From Dyella humicola (GTDB lineage Bacteria; Pseudomonadota; Gammaproteobacteria; Xanthomonadales; Rhodanobacteraceae), in the NCBI RefSeq assembly GCF_026283945.1, contig NZ_JAPDPC010000001.1, positions 1,240,001 to 1,304,000 on the forward strand: a stretch of 64,000 bases of DNA. Direction: 5' to 3'. Shown here one piece after another: positions 37,775 to 46,648 of this stretch. A model generated the notes under the pieces. That model saw only the letters and a list, made by a program, of their open reading frames with translations. It had not been told where the DNA came from and made no database searches. The stretch's first letter is position 1. The number at the start of each line of letters is the position of its first letter. The position numbers and the translations under genes are program-made.

Positions 37775-39019
37775 ATGTCGCCGTTTGCGCCCCTGCGGGA
37801 ACTGACTCGCACCCAGCGCCACACCGTATTGGCCAGTTTTCTGGGCTGGACGCTCGATGCGTTTGATTATTTCCTGCTCACCTTCGTCATCGTTGCGGTG
37901 GCGAAGGAATTCCATGTCGACAAGGAACACGTCACCTTCGGCCTCTTTCTCACGCTGGCGGCGCGGCCGATCGGGGCGCTGCTGTTTGGCCGGCTGGCCG
38001 ACCGCTTCGGGCGACGCCCGATCCTGATGATCAACGTGATCATGTTCTCGATCTTCGAACTGTTCACCGCGTTTTCCACCACGCTCACCATGTTGCTGGC
38101 GTTTCGCTTCCTGTTTGGCGTGGCCATGGGCGGTGAATGGGGTATTGGTGCCTCGCTGGCGATGGAGTCGATACCGGCGAAGTCGCGCGGCATGGTGTCC
38201 GGTCTGTTGCAGAGCGGATATCCGTGCGGCTTCTTCCTCGCTGCGTTGGCGAACTGGCTGCTGGTGGACCACGTCGGCTGGCGTGGGTTGTTCGTGGTGG
38301 GAGCGGCTCCGGCCTTGCTGGTGTTGTATATCCGCAGCAGCGTGCCGGAGTCGGAGGTCTGGAAGCAGGGGCAGGCACGGGGCGAGAAGCTCGGGCTGAT
38401 GGCGTCGATGCGCGGCCACTGGAAGCTGGCGATCTACCTGATGCTGCTGATGGCGGCGTTCAACATGTTCAGCCACGGCTCGCAGGACATGTACCCGACC
38501 TTCCTGCAGACCAACCTGCATATTCCCGGTGGCTCGGGCACCGCGTTCCTGCTCACGGCCTTGCTCAACATTGGCGCCTTGGTGGGCGGCCTGTACTTTG
38601 GTTCGCTGTCGGAGCGGATCGGCCGGCGTCGCGCCATCATCACGGCTGCCCTGCTGGCCATCCCGACCATCCCGCTATGGATGCACGGTGGCTCGATCCT
38701 GTTGCTCGGACTGGGCGCCTTCATGATCCAGGTGATGGTGCAGGGCGCCTGGGGCGTGGTGCCTACCCACCTCAACGAGCTATCGCCGGATGCAGTGCGC
38801 GGTACCTTGCCGGGCTTTGCCTACCAGATGGGTAACCTGCTCGCGGCCATCACCGCCACGGCGCAGACCTGGATTGCCGACTGGCGCGGGGGCGATCTGG
38901 CGTTTGCCATGTCGTTCTGGATCGCCGCGGTGGCCGTGCTGCTGGCCTTGCTGGCCTGGCTGGGGCCGGAGGCGCACGGCGTGCGCTTTGGCCAGAAGGG
39001 GCCGGGCGCTGGCAGGTGA
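37775..39019 (+). CDS. MFS transporter, sialate/carboxylate (SHS) type
   Basis: The start at ATG 37775 (GGAG 8 nt upstream) gives 414 residues with 12 predicted membrane segments. The motif GWTLDAFDYFLLTFVIV in the first helix carries the acidic residue pair of the sialate:H+ symporter group (NanT, lactate/pyruvate permeases), and the A-like motif GRLADRFGRRPIL follows helix 2. The substrate is probably an organic acid. It stands alone and has no sialic acid genes nearby. Confidence 0.88.
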   Translation: MSPFAPLRELTRTQRHTVLASFLGWTLDAFDYFLLTFVIVAVAKEFHVDKEHVTFGLFLTLAARPIGALLFGRLADRFGRRPILMINVIMFSIFELFTAFSTTLTMLLAFRFLFGVAMGGEWGIGASLAMESIPAKSRGMVSGLLQSGYPCGFFLAALANWLLVDHVGWRGLFVVGAAPALLVLYIRSSVPESEVWKQGQARGEKLGLMASMRGHWKLAIYLMLLMAAFNMFSHGSQDMYPTFLQTNLHIPGGSGTAFLLTALLNIGALVGGLYFGSLSERIGRRRAIITAALLAIPTIPLWMHGGSILLLGLGAFMIQVMVQGAWGVVPTHLNELSPDAVRGTLPGFAYQMGNLLAAITATAQTWIADWRGGDLAFAMSFWIAAVAVLLALLAWLGPEAHGVRFGQKGPGAGR

Positions 39020-39071
39020 GCGGGCGGGTTGCTGCTAGAATCCCCGCTTTGCACCAATCACGAGACATGCA

Positions 39072-39557
39072 ATGAAGGCTGGCAAGGACAAGGTCATCTC
39101 GCTCCACTACACGCTCACGGTGGACGGGGAAAAGGTTGAGAGCTCCCTCGATCGCAACGAGCCGCTGTGGGTGCTGCTGGGCCATGGCCAGCTGATCCCG
39201 GGTCTGGAATCGGCGCTGGAAGGTCACGAGGCTGGCGAGAACCTGCAGGTTGACGTCGCCCCGGCCGAAGGCTACGGCGAGCGTCAGGAAGGCATGGTCC
39301 AGCGCGTGCCGAAGAAGTACTTCCAGCAGTCCGCCAAGCTCAAGCCCGGCATGACTACCGTGCTCGCGCTGAAGGAAGGCGGGCACCGGGTGGTGGTGGT
39401 GCAGAAGATCGGCATGACCACGGTCGACGTGGATCTCAACCACCCGATGGCCGGCAAGGCGCTGCATTTCGACGTGACGATCGACGAAGTGCGCGACGGC
39501 ACCGAAGAAGAGATCCAGCACGGCCACGCCCACCCGCCGGGCGGCGAGGCTCACTGA
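39072..39557 (+). CDS. slyD: FKBP-type peptidyl-prolyl isomerase SlyD
   Basis: This 161-residue protein has the FKBP half-domains (ISLHYTLTVDGEKVESS; LLGHGQLIPGLESALEGHE) flanking the IF chaperone insert (about 70-125) and ends in a short histidine-containing tail (HGHAHPPGGEAH), much shorter than the His-rich metal-binding tail of E. coli SlyD. It catalyses prolyl isomerisation and assists folding. A strong terminator follows. Confidence 0.94.
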   Translation: MKAGKDKVISLHYTLTVDGEKVESSLDRNEPLWVLLGHGQLIPGLESALEGHEAGENLQVDVAPAEGYGERQEGMVQRVPKKYFQQSAKLKPGMTTVLALKEGGHRVVVVQKIGMTTVDVDLNHPMAGKALHFDVTIDEVRDGTEEEIQHGHAHPPGGEAH

Positions 39558-39566
39558 GTCTTTAAA

Positions 39567-39588
39567 CCCTCTCCCCGAGGGGAGAGGG
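39567..39588. repeat. CCCTCTCCCC-type hairpin repeat after slyD
   Basis: CCCTCTCCCC and GGGGAGAGGG form a perfect 10-bp stem with a 2-nt loop, 9 bp after the slyD stop, followed by the family-typical flank TAGGGTGAGGGG. It is the same repeat family as 25181-25217 and 35350-35372. Confidence 0.7.
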
Positions 39589-39616
39589 TAGGGTGAGGGG
39601 ACATGTTCCCTCAGCA

Positions 39617-39646
39617 CGACAACGGCGCCTCACGGCGCCGTTGTCG
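39617..39646 (+). terminator. Intrinsic terminator after slyD
   Basis: CGACAACGGCGCC and GGCGCCGTTGTCG form a perfect 13-bp stem around TCAC and are followed by TTTC. It lies between slyD and the convergent ohr gene and may serve both. Confidence 0.75.
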
Positions 39647-39666
39647 TTTCTACCTTTCGGTGCCGA

Positions 39667-40098
39667 TCAGACCAGCGTGATCTGCACGTCGACGTTGCCA
39701 CGCGTGGCATGCGAATACGGACAGATATCGCGATGGGCGGTATCGATCAGCTCCTGCGCCACAGCGCGGTCGATGCCCGGCAGGCTCACGTCCAGCTTCA
39801 CGGCGATGCCGAAACCGGTCGGCTCGCGCGGACCGATGCCGACCTGTGCGGTTACCGACGAGTCCTTGTGAATGGTGATGTTCTTCTGGCGGGCGACAAA
39901 GCGCACCGCACCTTCGAAGCACGCCGCATAGCCAGCGGCAAACAGTTGTTCCGGATTGCTGCCGGCGCCACCTGGGCCACCGAGCTCCTTGGGTACAACC
40001 AACTGCAGGTCGAGCACGCCATCGCTGCTCTTGGCGTGGCCTTCGCGGCCGCCAACGACGGTGGCGGTGGCGGTATAGAGAATCTTGGTGCTGCTCAT
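39667..40098 (-). CDS. ohr: Organic hydroperoxide resistance protein Ohr
   Basis: This 143-residue thiol peroxidase has the two family cysteines in GYAACFEGAV (Cys60) and RDICPYSHA (Cys126). It reduces organic hydroperoxides using lipoylated proteins. It lies directly behind ohrR with a 4-nt overlap, so both are made from one mRNA. Confidence 0.96.
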   Translation of the reverse strand: MSSTKILYTATATVVGGREGHAKSSDGVLDLQLVVPKELGGPGGAGSNPEQLFAAGYAACFEGAVRFVARQKNITIHKDSSVTAQVGIGPREPTGFGIAVKLDVSLPGIDRAVAQELIDTAHRDICPYSHATRGNVDVQITLV

Positions 40099-40559
40099 GG
40101 GTTAATCCTCGATGGGGGGTGTTGGAGGTGCTGGGTAAGTTGCTTCAGTTCATCACGCAGGCGTTGCATCTGGTCGAATGACAACTCCAGTCGCTGCGCC
40201 ATGCATGCGGGTATGTCGCTGGCCGGCTCGCGCAGGGCGAGCCCGGCCGGGGTAAGGCGGATTTCCACCTCGCGCTCGTCTTCGGCGCGGCGCTGGCGGC
40301 TGACCAGGCCCGCCGACTGCAATCGCTTCAGCAGTGGCGTGAGCGTTCCCGAATCCAACTGTAGGCGCTGACCTAGTTCACGGACGGTGATGCCGTCCTG
40401 CTCCCATAGCACCAGCATCACCAGGTATTGCGGGTAGGTCAGGCCGAGCGGCTCCAGCAACGGGCGGTACAGGCCGGTGATGGAGCGCGACGAGGCATAC
40501 AGCGCAAAGCAAAGTTGCTGGTCCAGCAGCAGTGGGTCGGGTGTCGGCTTCCGTTTCAT
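40095..40559 (-). CDS. ohrR: MarR family organic-peroxide sensor OhrR
   Basis: This 154-residue regulator has the winged helix (ITVRELGQRLQLDSGTLTPLLKRLQ and wing RRAEDEREVEIRLT) and the N-terminal peroxidatic cysteine in DQQLCFALYASS (Cys17). Oxidation of this cysteine releases OhrR from DNA. It is the first gene of the ohrR-ohr operon, and a 28-bp palindrome immediately upstream is the likely operator, giving autoregulation. Confidence 0.96.
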   Translation of the reverse strand: MKRKPTPDPLLLDQQLCFALYASSRSITGLYRPLLEPLGLTYPQYLVMLVLWEQDGITVRELGQRLQLDSGTLTPLLKRLQSAGLVSRQRRAEDEREVEIRLTPAGLALREPASDIPACMAQRLELSFDQMQRLRDELKQLTQHLQHPPSRINP

Positions 40560-40576
40560 GGGCGAATCCTATGTGC

Positions 40577-40604
40577 AAAATTAAATTGTGTACAATTCAA
40601 TTTT
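40577..40604. promoter_or_regulatory. OhrR operator palindrome
   Basis: A 28-bp AT-rich palindrome (halves AAAATTAAATTGTG and TACAATTCAATTTT, with a single mismatched position per half) lies 17 bp upstream of the ohrR ATG. Its core ATTGT/ACAAT agrees with known OhrR boxes of the TACAATT-AATTGTA kind. The surrounding sequence is GC-rich, so the block stands out. Confidence 0.85.
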
Positions 40605-40642
40605 CCAATTAAATCGATAGGCGCCGTCTTTCGAGCAGGGCA

Positions 40643-41215
40643 TCAGTCGAGCAGACGCTTGCCGAAGGCGAAGTGATCGCGCCAGTAGGGGCCGTCGATA
40701 TCGTCCAGGCGTACCGTACCGCCGCTATTGGGCGCATGCACGAAACGGCCCTTGCCCACGTAGACGCCCACGTGGCTGATGCCGCCGCTGCCTCCGAAAA
40801 ACACCAGATCGCCGCTGACCAGGTCGGTCATTTGCGGCACCTTGCGGCCGTCCATGGCAGACATCTCGCGAGAGCTATGGGGCAGCATCAGGCCCGCCGC
40901 GTTGCGGTAGATGTAGTCGACCAGACCGCTGCAATCGAAACCGCCGTCGGGTGTATTGCCGCCCCAACGGTAGGGCGTACCCACCAGGGCGATGGCACGG
41001 AACAGCACATCGTTCGCCGTGTCGGTATTGGCCGCCGGCCCCCGGGCCGGCTCGTCGGCCAGCGATGAACGGGAGTCCTTGAAGGTCGCTTGCGGCTTGC
41101 GCGGGGTGCTGGAACAGGCGGCCAGCAGCAGGACCGTTGCACCCAGCAGCAGAAGACGCGCCGTACGCCACCGCGCTGGCGGGCAAAAGGACGGATCGAT
41201 GGCGTCCAAATTCAC
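40643..41215 (-). CDS. NlpC/P60 family peptidoglycan endopeptidase, lipoprotein
   Basis: The GTG at 41215 is preferred because the GGGGG stretch lies 6 nt upstream; a GTG at 41221 is also in frame. The 190-residue precursor has a long basic n-region, a hydrophobic core and the lipobox LAAC (about residue 34). The NlpC/P60 domain shows the triad in GGFDCSGLVDYIY, ISHVGVYVGKG and FVHAPNSG. It is expected to cut peptide stems in the cell wall, like E. coli Spr/MepS. Confidence 0.92.
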   Translation of the reverse strand: MNLDAIDPSFCPPARWRTARLLLLGATVLLLAACSSTPRKPQATFKDSRSSLADEPARGPAANTDTANDVLFRAIALVGTPYRWGGNTPDGGFDCSGLVDYIYRNAAGLMLPHSSREMSAMDGRKVPQMTDLVSGDLVFFGGSGGISHVGVYVGKGRFVHAPNSGGTVRLDDIDGPYWRDHFAFGKRLLD

Positions 41216-41308
41216 AAGCACCCCCCTGGCTTCGGCTGAGGGGATGCTAGCAAATCAATGATTTGGAGGAAAGTTGTGAGTTAGTACTTGAATAGCGGTC
41301 TCAGTCCT

Positions 41309-42628
41309 TTATGAGCCCGGCTTGTCGACCGTCAAGTTGCGTTTGCCGGTGGTGCGCCCCTCCCGGTCCCACGCGTGCAGCTGGTACTGGCCGGGCTTCA
41401 GGTAAAGCGTGTTCATGCTGTTTTCGGTCAGGAAGACATAGCGGTCGGCGGGGACGGCATCATCCGATTCATTGGCATAACGGGCCTCGACGACACAGGG
41501 CAGCTGACGGGCGCAGATGTCGCTGGTCACCACCCGCGTCTCGCGGGTGCCCCCAAGCGCCAGCCAATGGGGGCGACGTTGATGGCCTGCCTTGGGCAAG
41601 ATCACGTCAACGTCATGGCGGGCGGGATCGGAGGTCCACACGCTGCCGTTCTGCCGGTTGATCAGGACCGAGGGGCGATCCACCGGAAACTGTGCGATCA
41701 GCTGGTTGTAGGCGTCGGTATTTGGCATCGGACCGATGTCCCTCCAGCGTGTCTGATCGATCGACAGGGGGTCGAATCCGGACAGCATCTTCAACTGCAT
41801 CGCCATCGGTTTCACGTCGTCACCAAGATTGCCGGTCGCCTTGTCGATATGCGCATAGCCCGCATGCACGAACAGGCGCGCCTTGGGATCCTTGGCGAAC
41901 ACCTTCAGGTAAAGCTGGTTCGCCTGGCCCATTTCGCGGTCGGCCAGCTTCTCCGCGTCAGAGTCATAGGCCACCACCACGAAGCCCAGCCGAATCGCTT
42001 CGCGGATGATTTCACCGTAGACCGGCTCATGCAGATACTCGCTGCCGCTGCTGCTGATGGGATAGCCGCGCGTCATCAGCTCGGTGTCGCTGTGGCTCAG
42101 CGCTTCGGCGGCAAAGTAGTTGAATCCTTGCGCGCGCAGGAGCGGCAACAGCGCAAGCGTCAGTTCGCGCGTGTGAGCGTCATGATGGGCTTCGTTGACC
42201 ATCACGATGCGTCGGTTGGCCGCAAGCTTCGCGATCTCGCCGGCGGCATCGGCGGGCTGCCAGTCGGTAGGCGGCGGCATGGGCACGGGTGTCTGGACGC
42301 GGTTGTCGAACGGGAAGTCGTTCATGGCCTCGTTGTAGAGCCCCAGTTCGTCTTCGACGGTAGCCAGCAATTGCTGGTCGATCAGACGATCCTTTTGCTG
42401 GAGCTGCGGTATCGCCTCCCTTAGATAGAGATAGCGCGCGAGATCATTCTTGATGCGAGCCGTTTCGTTAAACAAGTCACGCGATACATCGGGCCCTGAA
42501 GATGCCTGCGCCGGCGGGGTGGCCAGCGAGCGCCCGGCCACCAGGGCCGTGGTGAGAAACAAGGCGAAGGCAGCCGCCCCACGCCACACGTACATCATCC
42601 TGCCGGACTTCGTAACGGACGATTCCAT
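41309..42628 (-). CDS. Exported protein with ChaN/Tiki-like domain
   Basis: The start at 42628 (MESSVTKSGRMMYVWRG) has AAGGGA 9 nt upstream and gives 439 residues. A signal peptide or anchor covers about residues 12-35. The middle domain has RRIVMVNEAHHDAHTREL and FNYFAAEALSHSDTEL and later LFVHAGYAHID, reminiscent of the ChaN/Tiki (erythromycin-esterase-like) fold with a conserved E-x-H-H. The C-terminal 120 residues are beta-rich. I do not know a characterised homologue. It is divergent from the dadA-like gene. Confidence 0.7.
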   Translation of the reverse strand: MESSVTKSGRMMYVWRGAAAFALFLTTALVAGRSLATPPAQASSGPDVSRDLFNETARIKNDLARYLYLREAIPQLQQKDRLIDQQLLATVEDELGLYNEAMNDFPFDNRVQTPVPMPPPTDWQPADAAGEIAKLAANRRIVMVNEAHHDAHTRELTLALLPLLRAQGFNYFAAEALSHSDTELMTRGYPISSSGSEYLHEPVYGEIIREAIRLGFVVVAYDSDAEKLADREMGQANQLYLKVFAKDPKARLFVHAGYAHIDKATGNLGDDVKPMAMQLKMLSGFDPLSIDQTRWRDIGPMPNTDAYNQLIAQFPVDRPSVLINRQNGSVWTSDPARHDVDVILPKAGHQRRPHWLALGGTRETRVVTSDICARQLPCVVEARYANESDDAVPADRYVFLTENSMNTLYLKPGQYQLHAWDREGRTTGKRNLTVDKPGS

Positions 42629-42683
42629 CGCTCTGCTTCCCTTGGGGTTAGGGTCGGGCAATTTGGGACGCTACAATAGTTTT

Positions 42684-43943
42684 ATGGATGCTTCTCGCAG
42701 TGATGTGCTGATTCTTGGCGGCGGCGTCATCGGCCTTGCCAGTGCCTACTACCTGCTGAAGTCCGGAGCCACCGTGCGCATTTTGGAGCAGGGTACCCCG
42801 GGCTGCGGCAGTTCGCACGGCAATTGTGGAACGATCACGCCCAGCCATGCTGCGCCCCTGGCGATGCCGGGTGCATTGGGCGTGGCCTTGCGCTCCATGC
42901 TTCGATCGGACGCGCCGCTCTACCTCAACCCCCGCTTCGATGGTCCGCGCCTGCGCTGGATGCTGGGCTTCGCCCGGCACTGCAACTGGCGCGACTTTGA
43001 GCGGGCGGCCAGGGCACGCGCGGCCATTCTCAATCGTTCCAGGACCCTGCTGCCCGCGCTGATCCATGACGAGGGGCTTGATTGCGAGTTCCGCGAGGGC
43101 GGCGTGCTATACGTGTACCGCACGCCGCAGGCGCTGCAAGGCGACGAGAAGCATCATGCCCGGGTACTCGATCAACTCGGCGTCGAAGTGCAGCGTCTGC
43201 GTGGCGATGAGGTAGAGGCCATGGAGCCGGCGTTGAAGCCAGGCGTGGCTGGCGGCCTGTTCCATCCAGGCGACGCTCGCCTGCGCCCGGACCTCTATGT
43301 TGCGGAACTGGCGCGCCGGGTGCTGGAGCTTGGTGGTTCGATCGAAACGGGTGCGCGCATCGATCACTTGGGCACACGCGACGGCAGCATCGACTTCGTT
43401 CGCACGACACGCGGTGTGTTTCGCGGTGACCGCGTGGTGATGGCGCTTGGCGCGTGGTCACCGTTGCTCGGAAAGCAGCTCGGCTTGCAACTGCCGATGC
43501 AGCCCGGCAAGGGCTATTCGCTGACCTATACGCGCCCCGTGCATGCGCCGCGCCATGCCTTGGTGCTGCGTGAAGCGGCCGTGTGCGTCACCACCTGGGA
43601 CAGCGGTTACCGCCTGGGCAGCACCATGGAATTCTCCGGCTATTCCGAAGGGCTCAATCGCACGCGTCTGGAGGCTTTGCGTCGCGGCGCGGCCCAGGGC
43701 CTGCACGAGCCGGAAGGGCCGCAACTGCTGGAGGAATGGTGGGGTTGGCGGCCGATGAGCGTGGATGAAGTGCCGATCATCGGTCCGAGTACGCGTTGGT
43801 CCAATCTCACTCTGGCGACGGCTCACGGCATGCTCGGCGTAAGCATGTCGGCAGCAACTGGCGAATTGGTGGCGGGGATGCTGGGCGGCAAAGGGCTGCC
43901 GATCGATCCCGCGCCTTATGCACCGGCCAGGTTTGGTGCGTAA
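42684..43943 (+). CDS. dadA: D-amino-acid dehydrogenase-like FAD oxidoreductase (DadA type)
   Basis: This 419-residue flavoprotein has the FAD motif LILGGGVIGLASAYYL (9-24), SSHGNCGTITPSH and the C-terminal GWRPMSVDEVPIIGPS and ATAHGMLGVSMS, all typical of small-subunit D-amino-acid dehydrogenases. It oxidises D-amino acids to 2-oxo acids and passes electrons to the membrane. A TACAAT -10-like element ends 6 nt before the ATG, giving a very short leader. gor follows after 28 nt. Confidence 0.88.
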   Translation: MDASRSDVLILGGGVIGLASAYYLLKSGATVRILEQGTPGCGSSHGNCGTITPSHAAPLAMPGALGVALRSMLRSDAPLYLNPRFDGPRLRWMLGFARHCNWRDFERAARARAAILNRSRTLLPALIHDEGLDCEFREGGVLYVYRTPQALQGDEKHHARVLDQLGVEVQRLRGDEVEAMEPALKPGVAGGLFHPGDARLRPDLYVAELARRVLELGGSIETGARIDHLGTRDGSIDFVRTTRGVFRGDRVVMALGAWSPLLGKQLGLQLPMQPGKGYSLTYTRPVHAPRHALVLREAAVCVTTWDSGYRLGSTMEFSGYSEGLNRTRLEALRRGAAQGLHEPEGPQLLEEWWGWRPMSVDEVPIIGPSTRWSNLTLATAHGMLGVSMSAATGELVAGMLGGKGLPIDPAPYAPARFGA

Positions 43944-43971
43944 TCCTTGATGCCTACCGATGGAGACAGGC

Positions 43972-45318
43972 ATGGCCGATAGCTTCGATCTAATCGTACT
44001 AGGCGGGGGGTCGGGCGGATTGGCCGTGGCGGTCCGCGCTGCGCGTCATGGCGCACGCGTGGCGATGCTCGAGCCGGGCGCACTCGGTGGTACCTGTGTC
44101 AATGTCGGCTGTGTACCCAAGAAGGCGCTGTGGTATGCCGCGCAACTGGCGCACGAACAGCGGCTGGCGGTGGACTACGGCTTTGCTTGCACCCCGGGGC
44201 CACTCGATTGGGAGCACTTCCGGCAGCTACGCCAGAACTATATCGATGGTATTCGCCATCGCTATGCCGCTCGCCTCGCCGACGCAGGTATCCAGCTGCT
44301 CGCCGAAAGCGGTCGCTTCGTATCGGCCGATACGGTGGCCACATCCAGCGGCAATGAGCTGCGCGCCACGCAGATTGTCATAGCGACCGGCGCGCGCCCC
44401 CGACGGCTGGAAGTGTCAGGCTTCGACTTGGGGTTGGTGTCTGACGACATCTTTGCGTTGCGAACCTTGCCGCGTCGTATCGCCGTGATTGGAGGTGGCT
44501 ACATCGCGGTGGAGTTCGCCGGTCTGTTGTGTGCATTGGGCAGCGAAGTCAGCTTGCATGTACGCAGCAGCCTGCTCACGGGTTTTGATGCCGAACTGGT
44601 TGATGCTCTGGAACAGCGCATGCTTGGACAAGGCATTGCCATCACTCATGGGGTGCACGTTGCAGGTCTGCACCGTGCGAACGACGGCATCGTGTTGGAC
44701 GATGCCGTCAATGGTGAGTGTGGCCCCTATGACGCGGTGCTCTGGGCCGTGGGGCGAGTGCCCAATAGTGAACGTCTCGATCTGGACGCTGCGGGGGTGC
44801 GTGTCGACGACGAAGGCCACGTAATCGCCGATGACTGGCAGAACAGCAATGTTCCCGGTATCTGCGCGGTGGGCGACGTCACCGGTCGCGAGGAGCTCAC
44901 GCCGGTGGCGGTAGCGGCAGGGCGCCACCTGGCGGATCGCCTGTTCGGCGGACAGCCTGAGAGCCGGCTTGATTACGAGAACGTGCCGAGCGTGGTGTTT
45001 GCCGAGCCGCCCATGGCCAAGGTGGGCCTGACCGAAGCGCAGGCACGTGAGCTCTATGGTGATCGGTTGCGTGTTTATCGCAGTCGCTTCACGCCGATGC
45101 AATGGGCGCTGACGGGACACGGCATCAAGACCATCATGAAGGTCCTCTGCGCCGGCGACGACGAGCGCGTCGTCGGCATTCACGTGTTGGGTGCTGGTGC
45201 GGATGAGATGCTCCAGGGCTTTGCCGTAGCGATGCGGATAGGGCTGCGCAAGCGCGACATGGACAACACGGTCGCCATCCATCCCAGCTCCGCCGAAGAG
45301 CTGGTGCTGATGTCCTGA
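43972..45318 (+). CDS. gor: Glutathione-disulfide reductase
   Basis: The start at ATG 43972 (GGAG upstream) gives 448 residues. The redox-active disulfide is GGTCVNVGCVPKK (Cys42, Cys47), with FAD motif LGGGSGGLAVA, NADPH motif IGGGYIAVEFA and the C-terminal HPSSAEELV with the active-site His-Glu pair. The GCVPKK form is specific to glutathione reductase rather than dihydrolipoamide dehydrogenase. It is co-directional with dadA and hutG. Confidence 0.9.
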   Translation: MADSFDLIVLGGGSGGLAVAVRAARHGARVAMLEPGALGGTCVNVGCVPKKALWYAAQLAHEQRLAVDYGFACTPGPLDWEHFRQLRQNYIDGIRHRYAARLADAGIQLLAESGRFVSADTVATSSGNELRATQIVIATGARPRRLEVSGFDLGLVSDDIFALRTLPRRIAVIGGGYIAVEFAGLLCALGSEVSLHVRSSLLTGFDAELVDALEQRMLGQGIAITHGVHVAGLHRANDGIVLDDAVNGECGPYDAVLWAVGRVPNSERLDLDAAGVRVDDEGHVIADDWQNSNVPGICAVGDVTGREELTPVAVAAGRHLADRLFGGQPESRLDYENVPSVVFAEPPMAKVGLTEAQARELYGDRLRVYRSRFTPMQWALTGHGIKTIMKVLCAGDDERVVGIHVLGAGADEMLQGFAVAMRIGLRKRDMDNTVAIHPSSAEELVLMS

Positions 45319-45342
45319 GGTCCTGCCGGTTAAACTTGGACG

Positions 45343-46122
45343 ATGAGCAACTACACCCTGCATCGCGGCACTGCGCCGCTGTTGATCAGCCTGCCGCACG
45401 ACGGCAGTGCCATTCCCGCCGCCATTGCCGACCGCATGCTCCCTGCGGCACGGCGCTCGGTGGACACCGATTGGCATGTTGGTCGCCTGTACGAGCCCTT
45501 GGCCAAGGCGCTGGGCGCCAGTGTGTTGAGGCCCGTGGCATCGCGCTATGTGGTCGATCTCAATCGCCCCGCCGACGGTCAGGCGCTGTACCCGGGGCGT
45601 CGCGAGACGGGCCTGGTATCCACCATCGGCTTTAACGGCGAGCCGCTTTATCTCGACGGTGCCGAGCCGACGGCCGACGAAATTCAACGGCGGGTAAATG
45701 AATTCTGGCGTCCGTACCACGATGCCTTGTCGCAAGAACTTGAAAGGCTACGTGCCGAACACGGCCGCGTGGTGCTGTGGGAGGGGCATTCCATCCGCAG
45801 CCGCGTGCCGATGCTGTTCGATGGCCAGCTGCCGGACTTCAACCTGGGTACCGCAGACGGTGCCAGTTGCGACAACACGCTGCAGCAGCAGTTGCGAGCC
45901 GCGCTGGAAGGCCAGTCCCAATACAGTTTCGTCGTCAATGGGCGCTTCAAGGGCGGCTATATCACGCGCCATTACGGCCGTCCGGAAAGCGGTGTTCATG
46001 CCGTACAGCTGGAGCTTGCTCAGCTCAACTACATGGACGAAGACAGCTTCGCGTATGACGAGGCGAAGGCATCGTTGCTGCAGGCGACCATGGGACAGCT
46101 GCTGCGCCTCTGCATCGAGTGA
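45343..46122 (+). CDS. hutG: N-formylglutamate deformylase
   Basis: This 259-residue protein matches HutG: APLLISLPHDGSAIP near the N-terminus, SVDTDWHVGRLYE, RYVVDLNRP and VLWEGHSIRSRVPMLFDGQLPDFNLGT-type segments (split across the chain), with GGYITRHYG near the end. It releases formate from N-formylglutamate in the last step of the longer histidine-degradation pathway. No other hut gene is in the window. Confidence 0.92.
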   Translation: MSNYTLHRGTAPLLISLPHDGSAIPAAIADRMLPAARRSVDTDWHVGRLYEPLAKALGASVLRPVASRYVVDLNRPADGQALYPGRRETGLVSTIGFNGEPLYLDGAEPTADEIQRRVNEFWRPYHDALSQELERLRAEHGRVVLWEGHSIRSRVPMLFDGQLPDFNLGTADGASCDNTLQQQLRAALEGQSQYSFVVNGRFKGGYITRHYGRPESGVHAVQLELAQLNYMDEDSFAYDEAKASLLQATMGQLLRLCIE

Positions 46123-46304
46123 CGCAAGAATATTCGGCCGATGTTAGGGAGTCGGAAAGTCAAGCTCCGCCGGCGTGAAAAGCTCCTGCGCGTGTTGAAA
46201 TCATTGGTTTCGATGCGTCGCGAAACATGCCATGTTTTAGCCGTCGCGCCGCCCGTGTTGCCGGGTTCCGGCCGGGTCCGCGGCATGACCTGATGAGGCT
46301 CATC

Positions 46305-46583
46305 ATGATGCGTAAGTTCGCGATTGCTTCCCTGCTGGTGGCAGGTGTTGCTCTCTCTGGTTCGGTGCTGGCGCAGACTGCAGCCCCGCAGGCTGCGCCC
46401 GCGACCAAGCCGGCAGCTGCCCAGCCGGCACCGCCGGCCGGCTCTTCTTCCAAGCATCACAAGAAGAGCCACAAGCCGACCCAGATCAGTGGTCAGCCCG
46501 GTACCGCCAAGGGTGGCAAATCGTCCGGCAAGAAGTCGGGCAAGGCTACCTTGCCGCCGGTCACGACGGGCCCATCAACGTAA
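46305..46583 (+). CDS. Small secreted lysine/proline-rich protein
   Basis: This 92-residue precursor starts at ATG ATG (46305/46308) with GAGG upstream. The signal peptide ends at VLA|QTA. The mature part is low complexity: Ala/Pro-rich, then SSSKHHKKSHKPTQ and Lys/Gly/Ser-rich. It resembles the protein encoded at 18361-18663 in architecture and in the HHKK motif, though not in its repeats. Function unknown. Confidence 0.7.
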   Translation: MMRKFAIASLLVAGVALSGSVLAQTAAPQAAPATKPAAAQPAPPAGSSSKHHKKSHKPTQISGQPGTAKGGKSSGKKSGKATLPPVTTGPST

Positions 46584-46597
46584 AAGCGTTGCCGTGC

Positions 46598-46627
46598 GAA
46601 ACCTCGGTGGCCAGCCACCGAGGTTTC
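46598..46627 (+). terminator. Hairpin between small secreted protein and ridA
   Basis: GAAACCTCGGTGGC and its exact complement form a stem of about 13-14 bp with a tight loop, 15 bp after the stop at 46583 and 22 bp after the ridA stop on the other strand. On the minus strand it is preceded and followed by A/T-containing ends (TTTC), so it could act on both genes. Confidence 0.7.
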
Positions 46628-46648
46628 CATCTCATGTGAACCGGTCGC

